NCBI RefSeq assembly: GCF_013170845.1
Contig: NZ_CP033367.1
Location: 6,945,001 to 7,009,000 of the forward strand
Reading direction: 5' to 3'
Source: Mesorhizobium loti R88b
Lineage (GTDB): Bacteria; Pseudomonadota; Alphaproteobacteria; Rhizobiales; Rhizobiaceae
DNA: 64,000 nt
The notes beneath the pieces were generated by a model. The model made no database searches and had not been told where the DNA came from. It saw only the letters and a program-made list of their open reading frames with translations. The translations under genes and the position numbers were made by a program. This document shows positions 7,607 through 16,409 of this stretch, piece by piece. Position 1 is the first letter of the stretch. Each line of letters opens with the position of its first letter.

Positions 7607-9247
7607 TCAATCCTCGAACCTCGTCGGCTTCGACGAACCGCAACCGGTCGCCGGCGAACATTCGGTTGGATTTTCTTGATCGGTTGGCTGGGCGTTTCGC
7701 GCGTCAGCCAACGAGGTCAAGCCGCCGTCCACGTAGAGGGTCGAGCCGTTTACGTATGAGGCATCAGGCGAGGCCAGAAAGAACACTGCCTCGGCGACGT
7801 CTTCGGGCTCTCCCATCCGCCCCATCGGGATGCGCCGTTTGATCGCTACGGAATCGATGCAGCCGGACTCGATCAGCTGAGCAATGTCAGGCGTACGGAT
7901 ATAGCCAAGAGCGACGGTGGCCGTTCGGATGCCGACCGACCCGAGTTCGGCCGCCATGCACCGGGTCAGAATGTTCATACCCGCCCTGGACGCCCCATAG
8001 GCATGGCGCGGCACGAAGGGCAGGAAACTATTGATCGATCCAAGATTGAGGATTACGCCGCCGGCGTCCATCGACTTGATCGCCTCGCGCGCGCAGGTGA
8101 AGGTGCCGGTGAGATTGACGTCCAGTACCCGCTCGATCTGTCGCGGGATTTCGATCCCTCGCACAAACGTATCGGCAATAGCAGCACAGTTGACGAGGAT
8201 CTCGATGCGACCGAAGCGCCCCCGTATTTCCTCGAACAGGGCCACCACCTCGCTCTCGACCGCCAAGTCGGCGGATTTCGCCACGTGCCTGCCGCCCAGC
8301 AAACCAGCGAGTTCTGCCGCCCCAGCACCATCTTTATCAGCAATCACGACTGTGTCGGAGTTCGCGGCAAAGCGGCGAACGACGGCGGCGCCTATACCGT
8401 TCGCGCCGCCCGTCACGACCACTGTGCGCGCGCCAGTTCGTTCGGCCGGCCGGAAGAGTTCGGCTCGAGGCGTCTCGTCGACCGGCGGGTGCGCGTCGCC
8501 CGGCTGGTTGAACGACATCCAACCGCCGTCGACCGTCAGCACCGATCCTGTGATGTAGCCCGTCTGTGCGCTGGCCAAAAAACGCACGGCCCGAGCGATC
8601 TCGTCGGGGCGCGCCATTCGCCCCATGGGCACGCGGCGGCGCACGGCCGCGAGGTCCATCTTGCCCGCACGTTCCAGTTCCGCCACCATCGGCGTGCGCA
8701 CGTATCCTGGCGCTACCGCCGTTACGCGGATGCCGCGCGAGGCCCACTCGCATGCAAGCGATCTCGTGAGAGCGATCAAGCCTGCCTTCGAGCTGGCATA
8801 GGCGTTGCGCTTGGGATTGCCGAGCACGCCCGCCAGCGAAGCGACGTTGACAATGGCAGCGCCGGGCTGCATGCGGCTCGCCGCTTCGCCGGCCATGATG
8901 AAAGGCCCGATCAGATTTGTTGCCAGCACGCGTCGGAAGGCCTCGAAACCGGTGTCGATAGTCGCAGCCATGGCGGGTCCTATCGCCGCGTTGTTGACGA
9001 GAACATCGATTTTCGCGAACTGCGCTTCGATGTGGCCGTATAGGGCGACAATGTCCTCTTCTCGTGAGACATCGCATTCGAGGCCCAGATGCGGATGGCC
9101 GAGACCGCCGGCCAGTTCAAGAACGCCGCTGCCAGGAAGGTCCACCGCAACGACGATGTCTCCATCGGCGGCAACGATCTCGACCAGCGCACGGCCGATT
9201 CCGCCTGCCGCTCCCGTTATGATGACGACCCGTCCTGCCTGCTTCAT
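7607..9247 (-). CDS. Tandem (double-domain) short-chain dehydrogenase/reductase
   Basis: A 546-residue protein made of two complete SDR domains in one frame. Domain 1 (about 1-250) has TGAAGGIG for NAD(P) and the YASSK catalytic motif. Domain 2 (about 280-525) has TGGANGIG but YGASR where YxxxK is expected, so the catalytic lysine is replaced by arginine and this half may be inactive, altered or structural. Each half ends with the usual SDR tail (ITGSVLTVDGGW and VNGSTLYVDGGL). The start at 9247 has GAGAGG upstream; the longer open frame to 9388 does not look coding. It belongs to the P450 cluster and would oxidise or reduce a hydroxyl made by the P450. Confidence 0.86.
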   Translation of the reverse strand: MKQAGRVVIITGAAGGIGRALVEIVAADGDIVVAVDLPGSGVLELAGGLGHPHLGLECDVSREEDIVALYGHIEAQFAKIDVLVNNAAIGPAMAATIDTGFEAFRRVLATNLIGPFIMAGEAASRMQPGAAIVNVASLAGVLGNPKRNAYASSKAGLIALTRSLACEWASRGIRVTAVAPGYVRTPMVAELERAGKMDLAAVRRRVPMGRMARPDEIARAVRFLASAQTGYITGSVLTVDGGWMSFNQPGDAHPPVDETPRAELFRPAERTGARTVVVTGGANGIGAAVVRRFAANSDTVVIADKDGAGAAELAGLLGGRHVAKSADLAVESEVVALFEEIRGRFGRIEILVNCAAIADTFVRGIEIPRQIERVLDVNLTGTFTCAREAIKSMDAGGVILNLGSINSFLPFVPRHAYGASRAGMNILTRCMAAELGSVGIRTATVALGYIRTPDIAQLIESGCIDSVAIKRRIPMGRMGEPEDVAEAVFFLASPDASYVNGSTLYVDGGLTSLADARNAQPTDQENPTECSPATGCGSSKPTRFED

Positions 9248-9430
9248 ATGAACCTCTCCGCAGCCAGCGTCAGAGATATCGACGCGAGTCAGCCGCAAGA
9301 CCGGTCGCGGACGTCCTGGTGACGGCGAGTTTCCATACCGGGTAGACGTGTTGCGTTCCGCGACCGCTCCCGCGACGCGGCTCCGCAATTGGGAGCCTTG
9401 GAAAGCATTGTGGTGACATGCATGGCATTT

Positions 9431-9970
9431 TCATTTTGATGACGAGCTGCGGCGCTTCCTGAGCGCGTAAACCGGGTCATTGGGATGCGCTGCTCCGATC
9501 GGTTGCCGCAAGCCGAACCGTTCTGCCTCGGGGACCGCTGGTGGGGTCTGCTCTTCGATCCAATCGTAAACGACGGTCCGTTCGGCGATGCGCCACGCCC
9601 CTTCCCTCTTCTGAAAAAGATCGCAGTAACGGCCGCAGAGAAGCACCTGGCGTGCTTCTCCGTCATTGTCTGGTCCGCGTTGCAGCGCGGTGAAATAGCT
9701 TTCGACCACTGCCTCCGGCGGGTCGATGAATTCGATCAAGACGTTCGTGATCTGGTGGATTAAGCGCGGTCCGGTTTTGAAGAGACCAAGCGCAAACTCA
9801 AAGAAGCCCTCGGCTGAGCCGCGATAGGCACCGTGATTGTCATGCGCATCGGGCCAATATGCACTGCGCAGCGCAGCCTCATCCGCGCGGTCTATGCCGC
9901 GGCAGTACCGATAAAGGCAGTCGCGGATCGCCTCGCGGTCGCGCAGTTCGGTGATTTTTGCCTGGCCCAT
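9431..9970 (-). CDS. SnoaL-like / NTF2-fold protein (nuclear transport factor 2 family)
   Basis: A 179-residue protein of the SnoaL_4/NTF2-like fold. Typical features are [24 protein letters not shown] at the N-terminus, an acidic WPDAHD loop and RTVVYDW near the end of the cone-shaped fold. Such proteins include small hydratases, isomerases and ring-hydroxylating-dioxygenase beta-like subunits, and often sit with oxygenases acting on aromatic or terpenoid substrates. The start at 9970 gives the usual family length; the site upstream is weak (GACAGAG). It lies between the ferredoxin and SDR genes of the P450 cluster, with the same strand and no other gene between. Exact role unknown. Confidence 0.78.
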   Translation of the reverse strand: MGQAKITELRDREAIRDCLYRYCRGIDRADEAALRSAYWPDAHDNHGAYRGSAEGFFEFALGLFKTGPRLIHQITNVLIEFIDPPEAVVESYFTALQRGPDNDGEARQVLLCGRYCDLFQKREGAWRIAERTVVYDWIEEQTPPAVPEAERFGLRQPIGAAHPNDPVYALRKRRSSSSK

Positions 9971-10181
9971 CGCTCTGTCGCAAATTTGAGATTGGAAGAG
10001 GCGTTTCGTGCCTCTAGGTGCGTGCAAGGTCGAACCGATCGGCAACTGAAGAAGCCAGAACGGAGACGAACTTCACGTGTTGCGTGCGTGTCATTGAGGT
10101 CTCGACGCCGGAGAGAAGGTAGGCAGGGAAGCGGCCGGACATCTTGCTTTGCGGTGTGGGGCCACGTCTCGTCGATTCCAC

Positions 10182-10427
10182 CTAAGCTTCCCCAGTTCTT
10201 GGTTGCATGGCGGCTGGTCCGAACCGCGCTGCCGATGTGCGATCGACTTCCAGCGCACGTTCGGGGCAGGATCGCGCGCCTTGTGACGCAAGCAGTTGCT
10301 CCCCCTCCGCAACCTGAATGTCACCGGGCAGGATGTAGCCATCGTCATCAAGCTTGAAGATGTCCGGCGCTTGCGCCCAGCATCGCGCGTGACCCTGGCA
10401 TTTGGCATTGTGGACGATAATGCGCAT
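10182..10427 (-). CDS. Small 3Fe-4S-type ferredoxin, P450 partner
   Basis: An 81-residue ferredoxin with C10-x5-C16 and a late CPERAL motif (Cys54), the three-cysteine arrangement of ferredoxins that feed bacterial P450s (CxGxAxC, then APDIF, then CP). The start at 10427 is supported by TGGAGG upstream. It follows the P450 gene by 38 bases, so the pair is almost surely co-transcribed and the protein most likely passes electrons to that P450. The C-terminal 20 residues (RTSAARF onward) are not part of the fold and may be a tail. Confidence 0.86.
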   Translation of the reverse strand: MRIIVHNAKCQGHARCWAQAPDIFKLDDDGYILPGDIQVAEGEQLLASQGARSCPERALEVDRTSAARFGPAAMQPRTGEA

Positions 10428-10465
10428 AGCGCTGCCTCCATTGTCTTGGCATGGCTCGGCGATGG

Positions 10466-11683
10466 TCATGACCAGTCCAAGATCAGATTTTCGATCCCGA
10501 ACACATGGCCGCCACAGGTGATGGGCGCTGTACCCTCCTTGATCCGGAAGGTCGGTATGCGCGCCAGCCACTCCTCCAGGCCAATGACAATCTCGCGCCG
10601 GGCAAGGTGTGAGCCAAGGCAACGGTGGGGACCATAGCCAAAGGCGGCGTGGCGGTTGTGCTCTCGCGCCAGATCGACCGTGTTGGGGGATTCGAATTCC
10701 TCCGGGTCGCGATTTGCAATCATCGTGGCGCACGAAACATAGTCTCCCTTTCGGATCGGCGCGCCTTCGAAGTCGATATCTTTCGTAGCCACGCGGATCA
10801 ACTGAATGGGCGGATAGGCCCGCAGCAACTCTTCGGTTGCGAGCAGGATGCGGTCCGGTTCGCTGCGCAGCAGTTCCTGATCCTTGAGGTTGCGCGCTAG
10901 ATAAGCCAGGTCAAAGCCAATAGCTGCTGCGACAGTGTCAAGTCCCGCGACGAACACAAGCACGCCGATGCCACGGATCTCCCCGTCGGTTAGCCGGCGG
11001 CCTTCGATCTGTGCCTGCACGATGAAGGTCATGAGATCGTCGACCGGATCCTTGCGGCGATTGGTTGCAAGTTCATCGATGAAAGCCACAATCTTGCGGG
11101 CAGCCACAGGTCGTTCCACATCGTCGCCGTGGAGCAGATCTTTCGCCCAGCCGACAAATGTATCGAGTCCCTGATCCGGCAACCCCAGAAAGCGAAGGAA
11201 GATGCTGACAGTGAACGGAAAGGCAAAATCCTTCATGACGTCGCAGCTCGTGGCCGATGCGGTGATCCGGTCGATCAGGGCTATCGCTCGCTCACGGACA
11301 GCCGGTTCCAGTGCCGTCACCCGCTTGGGCGAAAGCAGCGGACTGAGCAGTGAGCGAAATGCGCCATGGGCCGGTGGATCGAGCTCAAGCGGGATCGTCG
11401 GCCAGGTTTCGCCCAGTATGGAGGAGAAGATGCTGCGATGGCTGGAAAAAGTTTCAGTGTCCTGCAGCACCTTACGCTGGTCTGCGGCGCGGGTGATGAC
11501 CCAGGTGCCCCGGCCATCTTGCGTGTTGTAGGGGGAATAGAAGATCGGAGGCCCGTCATGGGCGCAAGCGACGGCTGCGTGTGGATCCCCGTTGGGCGTT
11601 GGTGGCATGCCTGGCGATGTGAACAGGCTGAAGTCTCTCACCATTTCGGGCGGGACATGATCTGGAACCGGGTTGATCGCCAT
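10466..11683 (-). CDS. Cytochrome P450, symbiosis-island type (CYP127-like)
   Basis: A 405-residue soluble bacterial P450. The I-helix oxygen motif is AGLDT (246-250), the K-helix ExxR is E285-L-L-R288, and the haem loop is FGYGPHRCLG (348-357) with Cys355 as the haem ligand. The start has AGGAG at good distance. It heads a cluster with a ferredoxin, a SnoaL-like protein, a double SDR and a flavin monooxygenase, together a likely oxidative pathway. Rhizobial symbiotic regions carry several P450 families; the resemblance to CYP127A is from memory of gene setting, not alignment. It is not the gibberellin operon, since the CYP112/114/117, cyclase and synthase genes are absent. Confidence 0.88.
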   Translation of the reverse strand: MAINPVPDHVPPEMVRDFSLFTSPGMPPTPNGDPHAAVACAHDGPPIFYSPYNTQDGRGTWVITRAADQRKVLQDTETFSSHRSIFSSILGETWPTIPLELDPPAHGAFRSLLSPLLSPKRVTALEPAVRERAIALIDRITASATSCDVMKDFAFPFTVSIFLRFLGLPDQGLDTFVGWAKDLLHGDDVERPVAARKIVAFIDELATNRRKDPVDDLMTFIVQAQIEGRRLTDGEIRGIGVLVFVAGLDTVAAAIGFDLAYLARNLKDQELLRSEPDRILLATEELLRAYPPIQLIRVATKDIDFEGAPIRKGDYVSCATMIANRDPEEFESPNTVDLAREHNRHAAFGYGPHRCLGSHLARREIVIGLEEWLARIPTFRIKEGTAPITCGGHVFGIENLILDWS

Positions 11684-11707
11684 TGCATTTCTCCTGCCGT
11701 CTAACCA

Positions 11708-12133
11708 CTAACCAGGCCGCGCACCATGGCATCTTGGCCATCCAGCAAGCTTGTTGCCCTCTTGGCCAGACCGCTGCCTGTCCGCCAAAGAGCCGACGAG
11801 CGAAATCGTCGGAGACGCGGCGTTTTCCAGCTTCGAACGGCGAACCGGAATGAAGCTCTTGCTCCACAGCGGTTCGGGGTCGATCATCTCTTCGAGGATA
11901 TCCGCAGCGCGGCACGCGAAAGACCGGCTGGCCGCCGAAGTGCTCGCCGGTCTCCTCAAGCGCCGGCGAGAGGACAGGAGCAAGCACATTCTGGTCGAAC
12001 CGTATCTGCAGGTCGATCGGTGGCCATTGGCCGGTGCCGGGCGGTTGTGACGGTGACGCCAGTCACGCCGGTCGATATTGCATTCCGCGGGCAATGCCCG
12101 TTTCGGATAGAAACTGAACTGACGCTGACCTGA
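11708..12133 (-). pseudogene. Decayed nifQ N-terminal fragment behind a NifA-type promoter
   Basis: Translation starts well (MSGQRQFSF at 12133, GGAAG upstream) but the frame then shifts. The middle part in another frame reads GQWPPIDLQIRFDQNVLA, then PVLSPALEE, which lines up with SQWPPTDQAAAFDRHVLA and CVFYLAFEE of the intact NifQ at 15.2-15.9 kb; in the first frame again RAADILEEMI resembles RADLRDVMT. DNA similarity is also visible around CAATGGCC and TGTGCTTGC. I infer a nifQ copy with at least two frameshifts and no cysteine-rich end. It lies between the promoter at 12.2 kb and the P450 gene, so transcription may pass through it. Confidence 0.5.
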
Positions 12134-12210
12134 CATGTCGTCTTCCTTCATTGCATTGAGCACTCACGAATGGACGCCAGTCGGTATCTCCTGCCGTCTC
12201 ACATGAGAGC

Positions 12211-12333
12211 TTCAAAAGTCGTGCCAACGGCGCGGAAAGAGCCCTGCAGGAGATTTTCTACATATCATTCAACAGCTTGAACGAATGCGCAGCCGCAAGC
12301 CTGGCGGAGCAAAGCCGTGTCCCGGACATGACA
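12211..12333 (-). promoter_or_regulatory. NifA site plus -24/-12-like promoter upstream of the P450 cluster
   Basis: Minus-strand reading: TGGCACGACTTTTGAA (12226 to 12211) has a perfect -24 element; the -12 element is TTGA in place of TTGC. A canonical TGT-N10-ACA site lies at 12318-12333, 92 bases further upstream, inside the longer shared motif CGGGTTTGTC-N8-GACACG. The same layout and spacing recur at 16.9 and 19.1 kb. Confidence 0.6.
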
Positions 12334-12692
12334 AACCCGACGGCAAAGTCGCGGCAGCTTCAAAATGCTCCGAGAGCACAAGGCGGTCTTCCCGTCACTT
12401 CAGGACCGTGCCCGCCTCACGCAAGCGCAGTTCAGGAAGATGGGCATGGCCAGCTTGCTAATGGACGTGCTGGCTTTTTTGTACCCGTTGTCGATTTCGA
12501 AGCGGTCTCGCGGGCGTCGGTAGGGCGAAGCGCGTGGGCCTGTCAGCCGTCTCAATCCTGAGAACGGAGGCCATAGGGACCCTCGTCAGGTTAACCCCGA
12601 TCGACTCCTGTCCCTCGTTCCGAGTTTGAGCCCAGATTTTCGCTTCGAATACGAGCCACGTGTTCGCCGACCCGGCGACCCGGCGACCCTCC

Positions 12693-12907
12693 GGTCCGAC
12701 TTCCGACATTTTTGTCCAGCTTCGGACAAAGAGGGGGCGCGGCTTGATACGCATAAACGGGATCTCCTCTGCCCAGAGCTCACGATCAGATGATTATGGG
12801 CGCGCTCGCTCTCGGCGAAGGCACGGTCTTGGCCGCTCAAGGCAAAGAGTGTCGCTGCAAAAAACAGTGTGAACCCCCAGCCTAAAATCAAATGGCACGG
12901 CGCTTGC
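12693..12907 (+). promoter_or_regulatory. Sigma-54 promoter and NifA sites for prxS-rpoN2
   Basis: TGGCACGGCGCTTGC at 12893-12907 is a perfect -24/-12 promoter on the plus strand. A canonical site TGTCCAGCTTCGGACA lies at 12713-12728, with a weaker copy 20 bases before it at 12693-12708 (GGT in the first half). The stretch 12334-13167 holds these sites and no supported gene. Confidence 0.75.
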
Positions 12908-13167
12908 GTCGTACTCGGCAGAACCCATCACAAGGTGGCCAGGAGTAAGACCATTGCTGACATCGCGACGCCCCGTACAAGCGCGTAGTGAAACCGTTCT
13001 CGTGCCGCCACAAATCGAGAACGCCCGTGCTCGCGAGCGGTTTTGCCATGGCTGATCCAAGGTCGACGCAAAACGCGCGGCGCTCGACCGAATTGCCGGC
13101 CGCGGTCGATGCCGTGTCAGTTTCAACCGAAAAAGCAGCGCACCAGTTTTCCTCCAGGAGCACATTG

Positions 13168-13716
13168 ATGACGGTCAAAAAAAAGGTTCCTTTTGTCACC
13201 TTTCGCACGCGTGTTCGCGATGAGTCCATCGAGGGGCCAAACCCGTACCGCTGGGAAGACAAGACATCCGACGACTATTTCAGCGGCAAGCGCATCATCC
13301 TGTTCTCGCTGCCCGGTGCCTTCACCCCGACCTGCTCGACCTTGCAGTTGCCCGATTTCGAAATGCTCTACGACGAGTTCGAGAAGGAGGGAATTGACGC
13401 GATCTACTGCGTTTCCGTCAACGATGCGTTCGTCATGAATGCGTGGGGCAAGGCCCTGGGGCTGAAGAAAGTCCAGCTCATACCAGACGGCTCGGGCGAA
13501 TTCACCCGCAAGATGGGCATGCTGGTTGCCAAGGACAATCTCGGCTTCGGCATGCGCTCCTGGCGCTACGCTGCCGTGATCAACAATGGCGTAGTGGAGC
13601 AGTGCTTCGAGGAGAACGGTTTCTGCGACAACAGCGAGGCCGACCCCTATGGCGTATCGTCGCCGCAGAACGTCCTTGAAACGCTGAGAGCCGCCAAAGC
13701 CGTGACGGCTGCATGA
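13168..13716 (+). CDS. prxS: Peroxiredoxin PrxS (PrxV / type II family)
   Basis: A 182-residue peroxiredoxin. The active-site peroxidatic cysteine is Cys56 in LPGAFTPTCS, the hallmark of the type II (Prx5-like) group, followed by a resolving region further on. It reduces hydrogen and organic peroxides with thiol donors. The start is set by CCAGGAG seven bases upstream. It is followed after 74 bases by rpoN2, the order known from Rhizobium etli prxS-rpoN2, where prxS is expressed in nodules under NifA and RpoN. Here the perfect -24/-12 promoter at 12.9 kb supports the same control. The role would be to protect bacteroids that carry out nitrogen fixation. Confidence 0.9.
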   Translation: MTVKKKVPFVTFRTRVRDESIEGPNPYRWEDKTSDDYFSGKRIILFSLPGAFTPTCSTLQLPDFEMLYDEFEKEGIDAIYCVSVNDAFVMNAWGKALGLKKVQLIPDGSGEFTRKMGMLVAKDNLGFGMRSWRYAAVINNGVVEQCFEENGFCDNSEADPYGVSSPQNVLETLRAAKAVTAA

Positions 13717-13790
13717 TCTAGACGAGTCAACGTCTCGAAAATCCCCTTGCACAAGGCGAAGGGTCGCTCGGTAGGAGTTTCACGCTAACC

Positions 13791-15245
13791 ATGGAGTCCT
13801 CAGCAAGCCTGCTTCAGCGTCAGAAGCAATCGTTGGTTTTGACGCCGCAAATGATGGAATCCATTCGCCTGTTGCAACTGGCGCATCCCGAACTGCATCA
13901 GTTCGTCGAGCAGGAAATCGAGAAGAACCCCTTTCTGGAACGGGCATCAAACCGGGCGCCGAAGGACATTCCGTCGATTTCGGCCGGGAAGCCGCGCATC
14001 GGGCCGACCACGGGCGGAATATCGGATCAGGCCTCGCAGTGGAAATCAATCCGCGGCAAAAACAATGTCCAACCGGGGGGAAACCATGCGTTCGAAGATA
14101 CCTGGACGTCCATCGAAACATTGCACGACCATGTCGCTCGTCAGATCGCTCTCAGCGCATTCGCGCCGCTGGAGCGGCGAATAGCTGGCGAGCTTGCCGG
14201 TCATCTGGAAGACACCGGATACCTTCCGGTGAACCTTGCGGAACTGGCCCGCAGCCTGAATGTCCGGGAGGCTGTTGTGGAACGGGTTCTCGGAACCTTG
14301 CAGCAGTTCGATCCACCGGGTATTTTTGCGCGAACTCTCAGCGAATGCCTTGAGATACAATTGCGGCAGCTAGACAGATTCGACCCGGCAATGGCAGCGC
14401 TGGTCGCCAATCTTGAAGCGCTGGCGCGACGCGATTTTCAATCATTGAAGCGCCATTGCGGTGTCGATGAAGACGACCTTCTCGACATGTTGCACGAAAT
14501 CCGCGCGCTCGATCCCAAGCCTGGAAATCGATTCCAATCCGGAGGGCCTGAATCGATCATTCCCGACGTCTTGGTCCAGCCCTCTCCCGGAGGTGGGTGG
14601 CAAATCGAACTCAATCCAGACACGCTGCCCAGGCTGCTGATGAACCAAAACTATTTTGCCCAGGTCTCCCGCCTAAGCGCCCAAAATTCGAAAGACCAGT
14701 CATTTCTCAACGAATGCCTCCAAAACGCGAACTGGCTAATCCGCAGCCTTGATCAGCGCGCCAAGACGATCCTCAAGGTAGCGGCTGAAATCATCCGCCA
14801 GCAGGACGCCTTTTTTGAACATGGGGTCGCCCACCTGCGGCCTCTCAATCTCAGGACTGTCGCGGATGCGATCAACGTGCACCAGTCGACGGTAAGCCGG
14901 GTAACGTCGAACAAGTACATGCTGACCCCGCGCGGCGTGTTCGAACTGAAGTATTTTTTCACTGTCGCGATCGGCTCCTCCGAAGGCGGCGACGCGTACT
15001 CCGCCGAAGCTGTGCGCCATCAAATCAAGGCGATGGTTGCCGTGGAATTGCCCGACGAAGTGCTTTCCGACGACGACATCGCCACGCGGCTCAAGGAAAC
15101 CGGGATCGACATTGCTCGCCGCACCGTTGCGAAATATCGTGAGGCGCTGAACATCCCGTCCTCCGCGCGACGTCGCCGGGAAAAGCGCGTGCGGCTTCGA
15201 TGCCAATCAAGCCCGGACGGCGGCGGCGACGAAAGCAGCTCTTAA
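13791..15245 (+). CDS. rpoN: RNA polymerase sigma-54 factor RpoN (second, symbiotic copy)
   Basis: A 484-residue sigma-54. The N-terminus has the glutamine-rich activator-binding region (LLQRQKQSLVLTPQMMESIRLLQL read in parts), the core-binding domain follows, and the RpoN box ARRTVAKYREAL sits at 442-453 for the -24 element. The acidic middle linker is short. It is co-directional with prxS and probably shares its promoter, giving NifA-dependent self-supply of sigma-54 in the nodule. A housekeeping rpoN with its usual neighbours (an ABC gene and a hibernation factor) is not here, so this is the extra symbiotic copy. Its last bases overlap the end of nifQ on the other strand by four. Confidence 0.96.
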   Translation: MESSASLLQRQKQSLVLTPQMMESIRLLQLAHPELHQFVEQEIEKNPFLERASNRAPKDIPSISAGKPRIGPTTGGISDQASQWKSIRGKNNVQPGGNHAFEDTWTSIETLHDHVARQIALSAFAPLERRIAGELAGHLEDTGYLPVNLAELARSLNVREAVVERVLGTLQQFDPPGIFARTLSECLEIQLRQLDRFDPAMAALVANLEALARRDFQSLKRHCGVDEDDLLDMLHEIRALDPKPGNRFQSGGPESIIPDVLVQPSPGGGWQIELNPDTLPRLLMNQNYFAQVSRLSAQNSKDQSFLNECLQNANWLIRSLDQRAKTILKVAAEIIRQQDAFFEHGVAHLRPLNLRTVADAINVHQSTVSRVTSNKYMLTPRGVFELKYFFTVAIGSSEGGDAYSAEAVRHQIKAMVAVELPDEVLSDDDIATRLKETGIDIARRTVAKYREALNIPSSARRRREKRVRLRCQSSPDGGGDESSS

Positions 15246-15895
15246 TCCAAAGCGAACCCGTTCTTGATCCGTGCCAAATGGCTTTCGCCTTCCTCCGGGC
15301 CAAAACAGCTTTCGAAATCGCCGCATTCCTGACAACTGGGCGCGGTGCATAGCGAAAAGCCTTCAGCCTCGCAGAGCTTACGATAGAAATACTTCTTCCA
15401 TTTCATGTTTTTGGTGTTGCCGGCCGCCAGCGCCGGGAAATGCCTGGCCATTAAGCGGCTGAGTTCGGCCCGATTGAAAAGGCCAAGGTCCTGCCACAGA
15501 TGGTCATTGCGCAAACTGCGCCTGGCGATGATCTTGGCGAAGAGGGTGCTCGCCGGATCGCCTGGTCTGGCATGCCCAATAAGCAAGCCGCGCAGAAGCC
15601 CTTCCTCCATATCCGGCTCGGGATCGGTCAGCTTTTCCAGCGCGAAGGCGTTGACGGGAACAGCCGGGAAATAGCGTGTCATGACATCTCGCAGGTCGGC
15701 ACGCGAAAGGCCGGTTGCTTCGGTCGCGGTCGCCTTGCCGGCCTCGACCTCCTCGAACGCGAGGTAGAAAACACAGGCAAGCACATGCCGGTCGAACGCC
15801 GCCGCCTGGTCTGTCGGCGGCCATTGGCTGGTGCTGAAACAGCCACGGTGATGGGCGAATGTGGCGCCGTTCTGCTGGTCTTGTCCCCAGCTCAT
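15242..15895 (-). CDS. nifQ: NifQ, molybdenum donor for FeMo-cofactor
   Basis: A 217-residue NifQ. The C-terminus has the family cysteine motif C183-x4-C188-x2-C191-x5-C197 that binds an Fe-S or Mo-Fe-S cluster and delivers molybdenum to the NifEN/NifH stage. The start codon overlaps the stop of fdxB (ATGA), so the two are coupled. It is the last gene of DUF683-fdxB-nifQ and ends convergently against rpoN with a four-base overlap. A broken partial copy lies at about 11.7-12.1 kb. Confidence 0.92.
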   Translation of the reverse strand: MSWGQDQQNGATFAHHRGCFSTSQWPPTDQAAAFDRHVLACVFYLAFEEVEAGKATATEATGLSRADLRDVMTRYFPAVPVNAFALEKLTDPEPDMEEGLLRGLLIGHARPGDPASTLFAKIIARRSLRNDHLWQDLGLFNRAELSRLMARHFPALAAGNTKNMKWKKYFYRKLCEAEGFSLCTAPSCQECGDFESCFGPEEGESHLARIKNGFALD

Positions 15896-16209
15896 GCAGC
15901 AAGCTTGTCGGCCGCAAGGTGGGTCTGGCAGTTCTTCGGGCAGACGCGGCCGCAGGCGCCGCAGCCGATGCAGCGGCCGGCATGGTCGACGATCATGACC
16001 ATGCGGTTGAGCTCGCCGTCGAAGTCGTCGTCCTCGCCCGCGCAGATGCCGAGGATTTCGCCTGCGTCATCGACGCCATGAAGGTGCATGACCTCGCGCG
16101 AGCAGACCTTGAAGCAGCGGCCGCAGCCGATGCAGGTCGCGCCATCGATCGCCGTCAGATAGTGCGGCGTCCAGGGAGAGCCGTCGCGGGTGACGAAAGC
16201 GCCCGTCAT
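15892..16209 (-). CDS. fdxB: Nif-associated 2[4Fe-4S] ferredoxin FdxB (ferredoxin III)
   Basis: A 105-residue ferredoxin with two cluster motifs: C26-x2-C29-x2-C32-x3-C36 and C80-x2-C83-x2-C86-x3-C90. A 40-residue acidic insert (AGEDDDFDGE) separates them, as in nif-specific ferredoxin III. It would give electrons during nitrogenase cofactor assembly or to nitrogenase itself. It overlaps the DUF683 gene upstream and nifQ downstream by four bases each, so the three genes form one translational unit. Confidence 0.92.
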   Translation of the reverse strand: MTGAFVTRDGSPWTPHYLTAIDGATCIGCGRCFKVCSREVMHLHGVDDAGEILGICAGEDDDFDGELNRMVMIVDHAGRCIGCGACGRVCPKNCQTHLAADKLAA

Positions 16210-16409
16210 TGTGAATTCTCCAACGCTGCGAGTTCTTCCTTTGCCGCATCCAACTCGGCAAAAACCTCGAAGGCTTTCCAGGCGACCGCCTCGATCTCGG
16301 TCCAGTTGACCGGAAGGTCCTCGGCAAGGTCGTGCAATTCCATCTTGGCGGCTCCCGCGCGCGACTGCAGCTTGCGGACCTTCTTCTGCAACAGCGCAAG
16401 GTCTGACAT
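16206..16409 (-). CDS. NifX-associated small protein, DUF683 / CCE_0567 family
   Basis: A 67-residue, mainly helical protein: MSDLALLQKKVRKLQSRAGA, then MELHDLAEDLPVNW, then a C-terminal charged helix. This is the pattern of the DUF683 proteins found after nifX in most nif clusters and thought to bind metal or assist cofactor assembly. The start at 16409 has GGGGA upstream; a longer in-frame extension to 16649 belongs to a decayed upstream gene, not to this family. It overlaps fdxB by four bases. Confidence 0.85.
   Translation of the reverse strand: MSDLALLQKKVRKLQSRAGAAKMELHDLAEDLPVNWTEIEAVAWKAFEVFAELDAAKEELAALENSQ

Noticed and set aside
9248..9388. Upstream in-frame extension of the double SDR gene
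   Set aside because: The added 47 residues are not like any SDR start, while the ATG at 9247 has a good ribosome site and begins the domain.
10466..11683. P450 as part of the rhizobial gibberellin operon
   Set aside because: The other P450s and the diterpene cyclase/synthase genes are missing, and the neighbours here are different enzymes.
12448..12475. TGGCC-TTGC as a possible sigma-54 promoter
   Set aside because: GG and GC are not 12 bases apart; the spacing is wrong for -24/-12.
12277..12561. Plus-strand frame across the NifA site at 12.3 kb
   Set aside because: No motif, no ribosome site, and it covers regulatory DNA that is shared with two other promoters.
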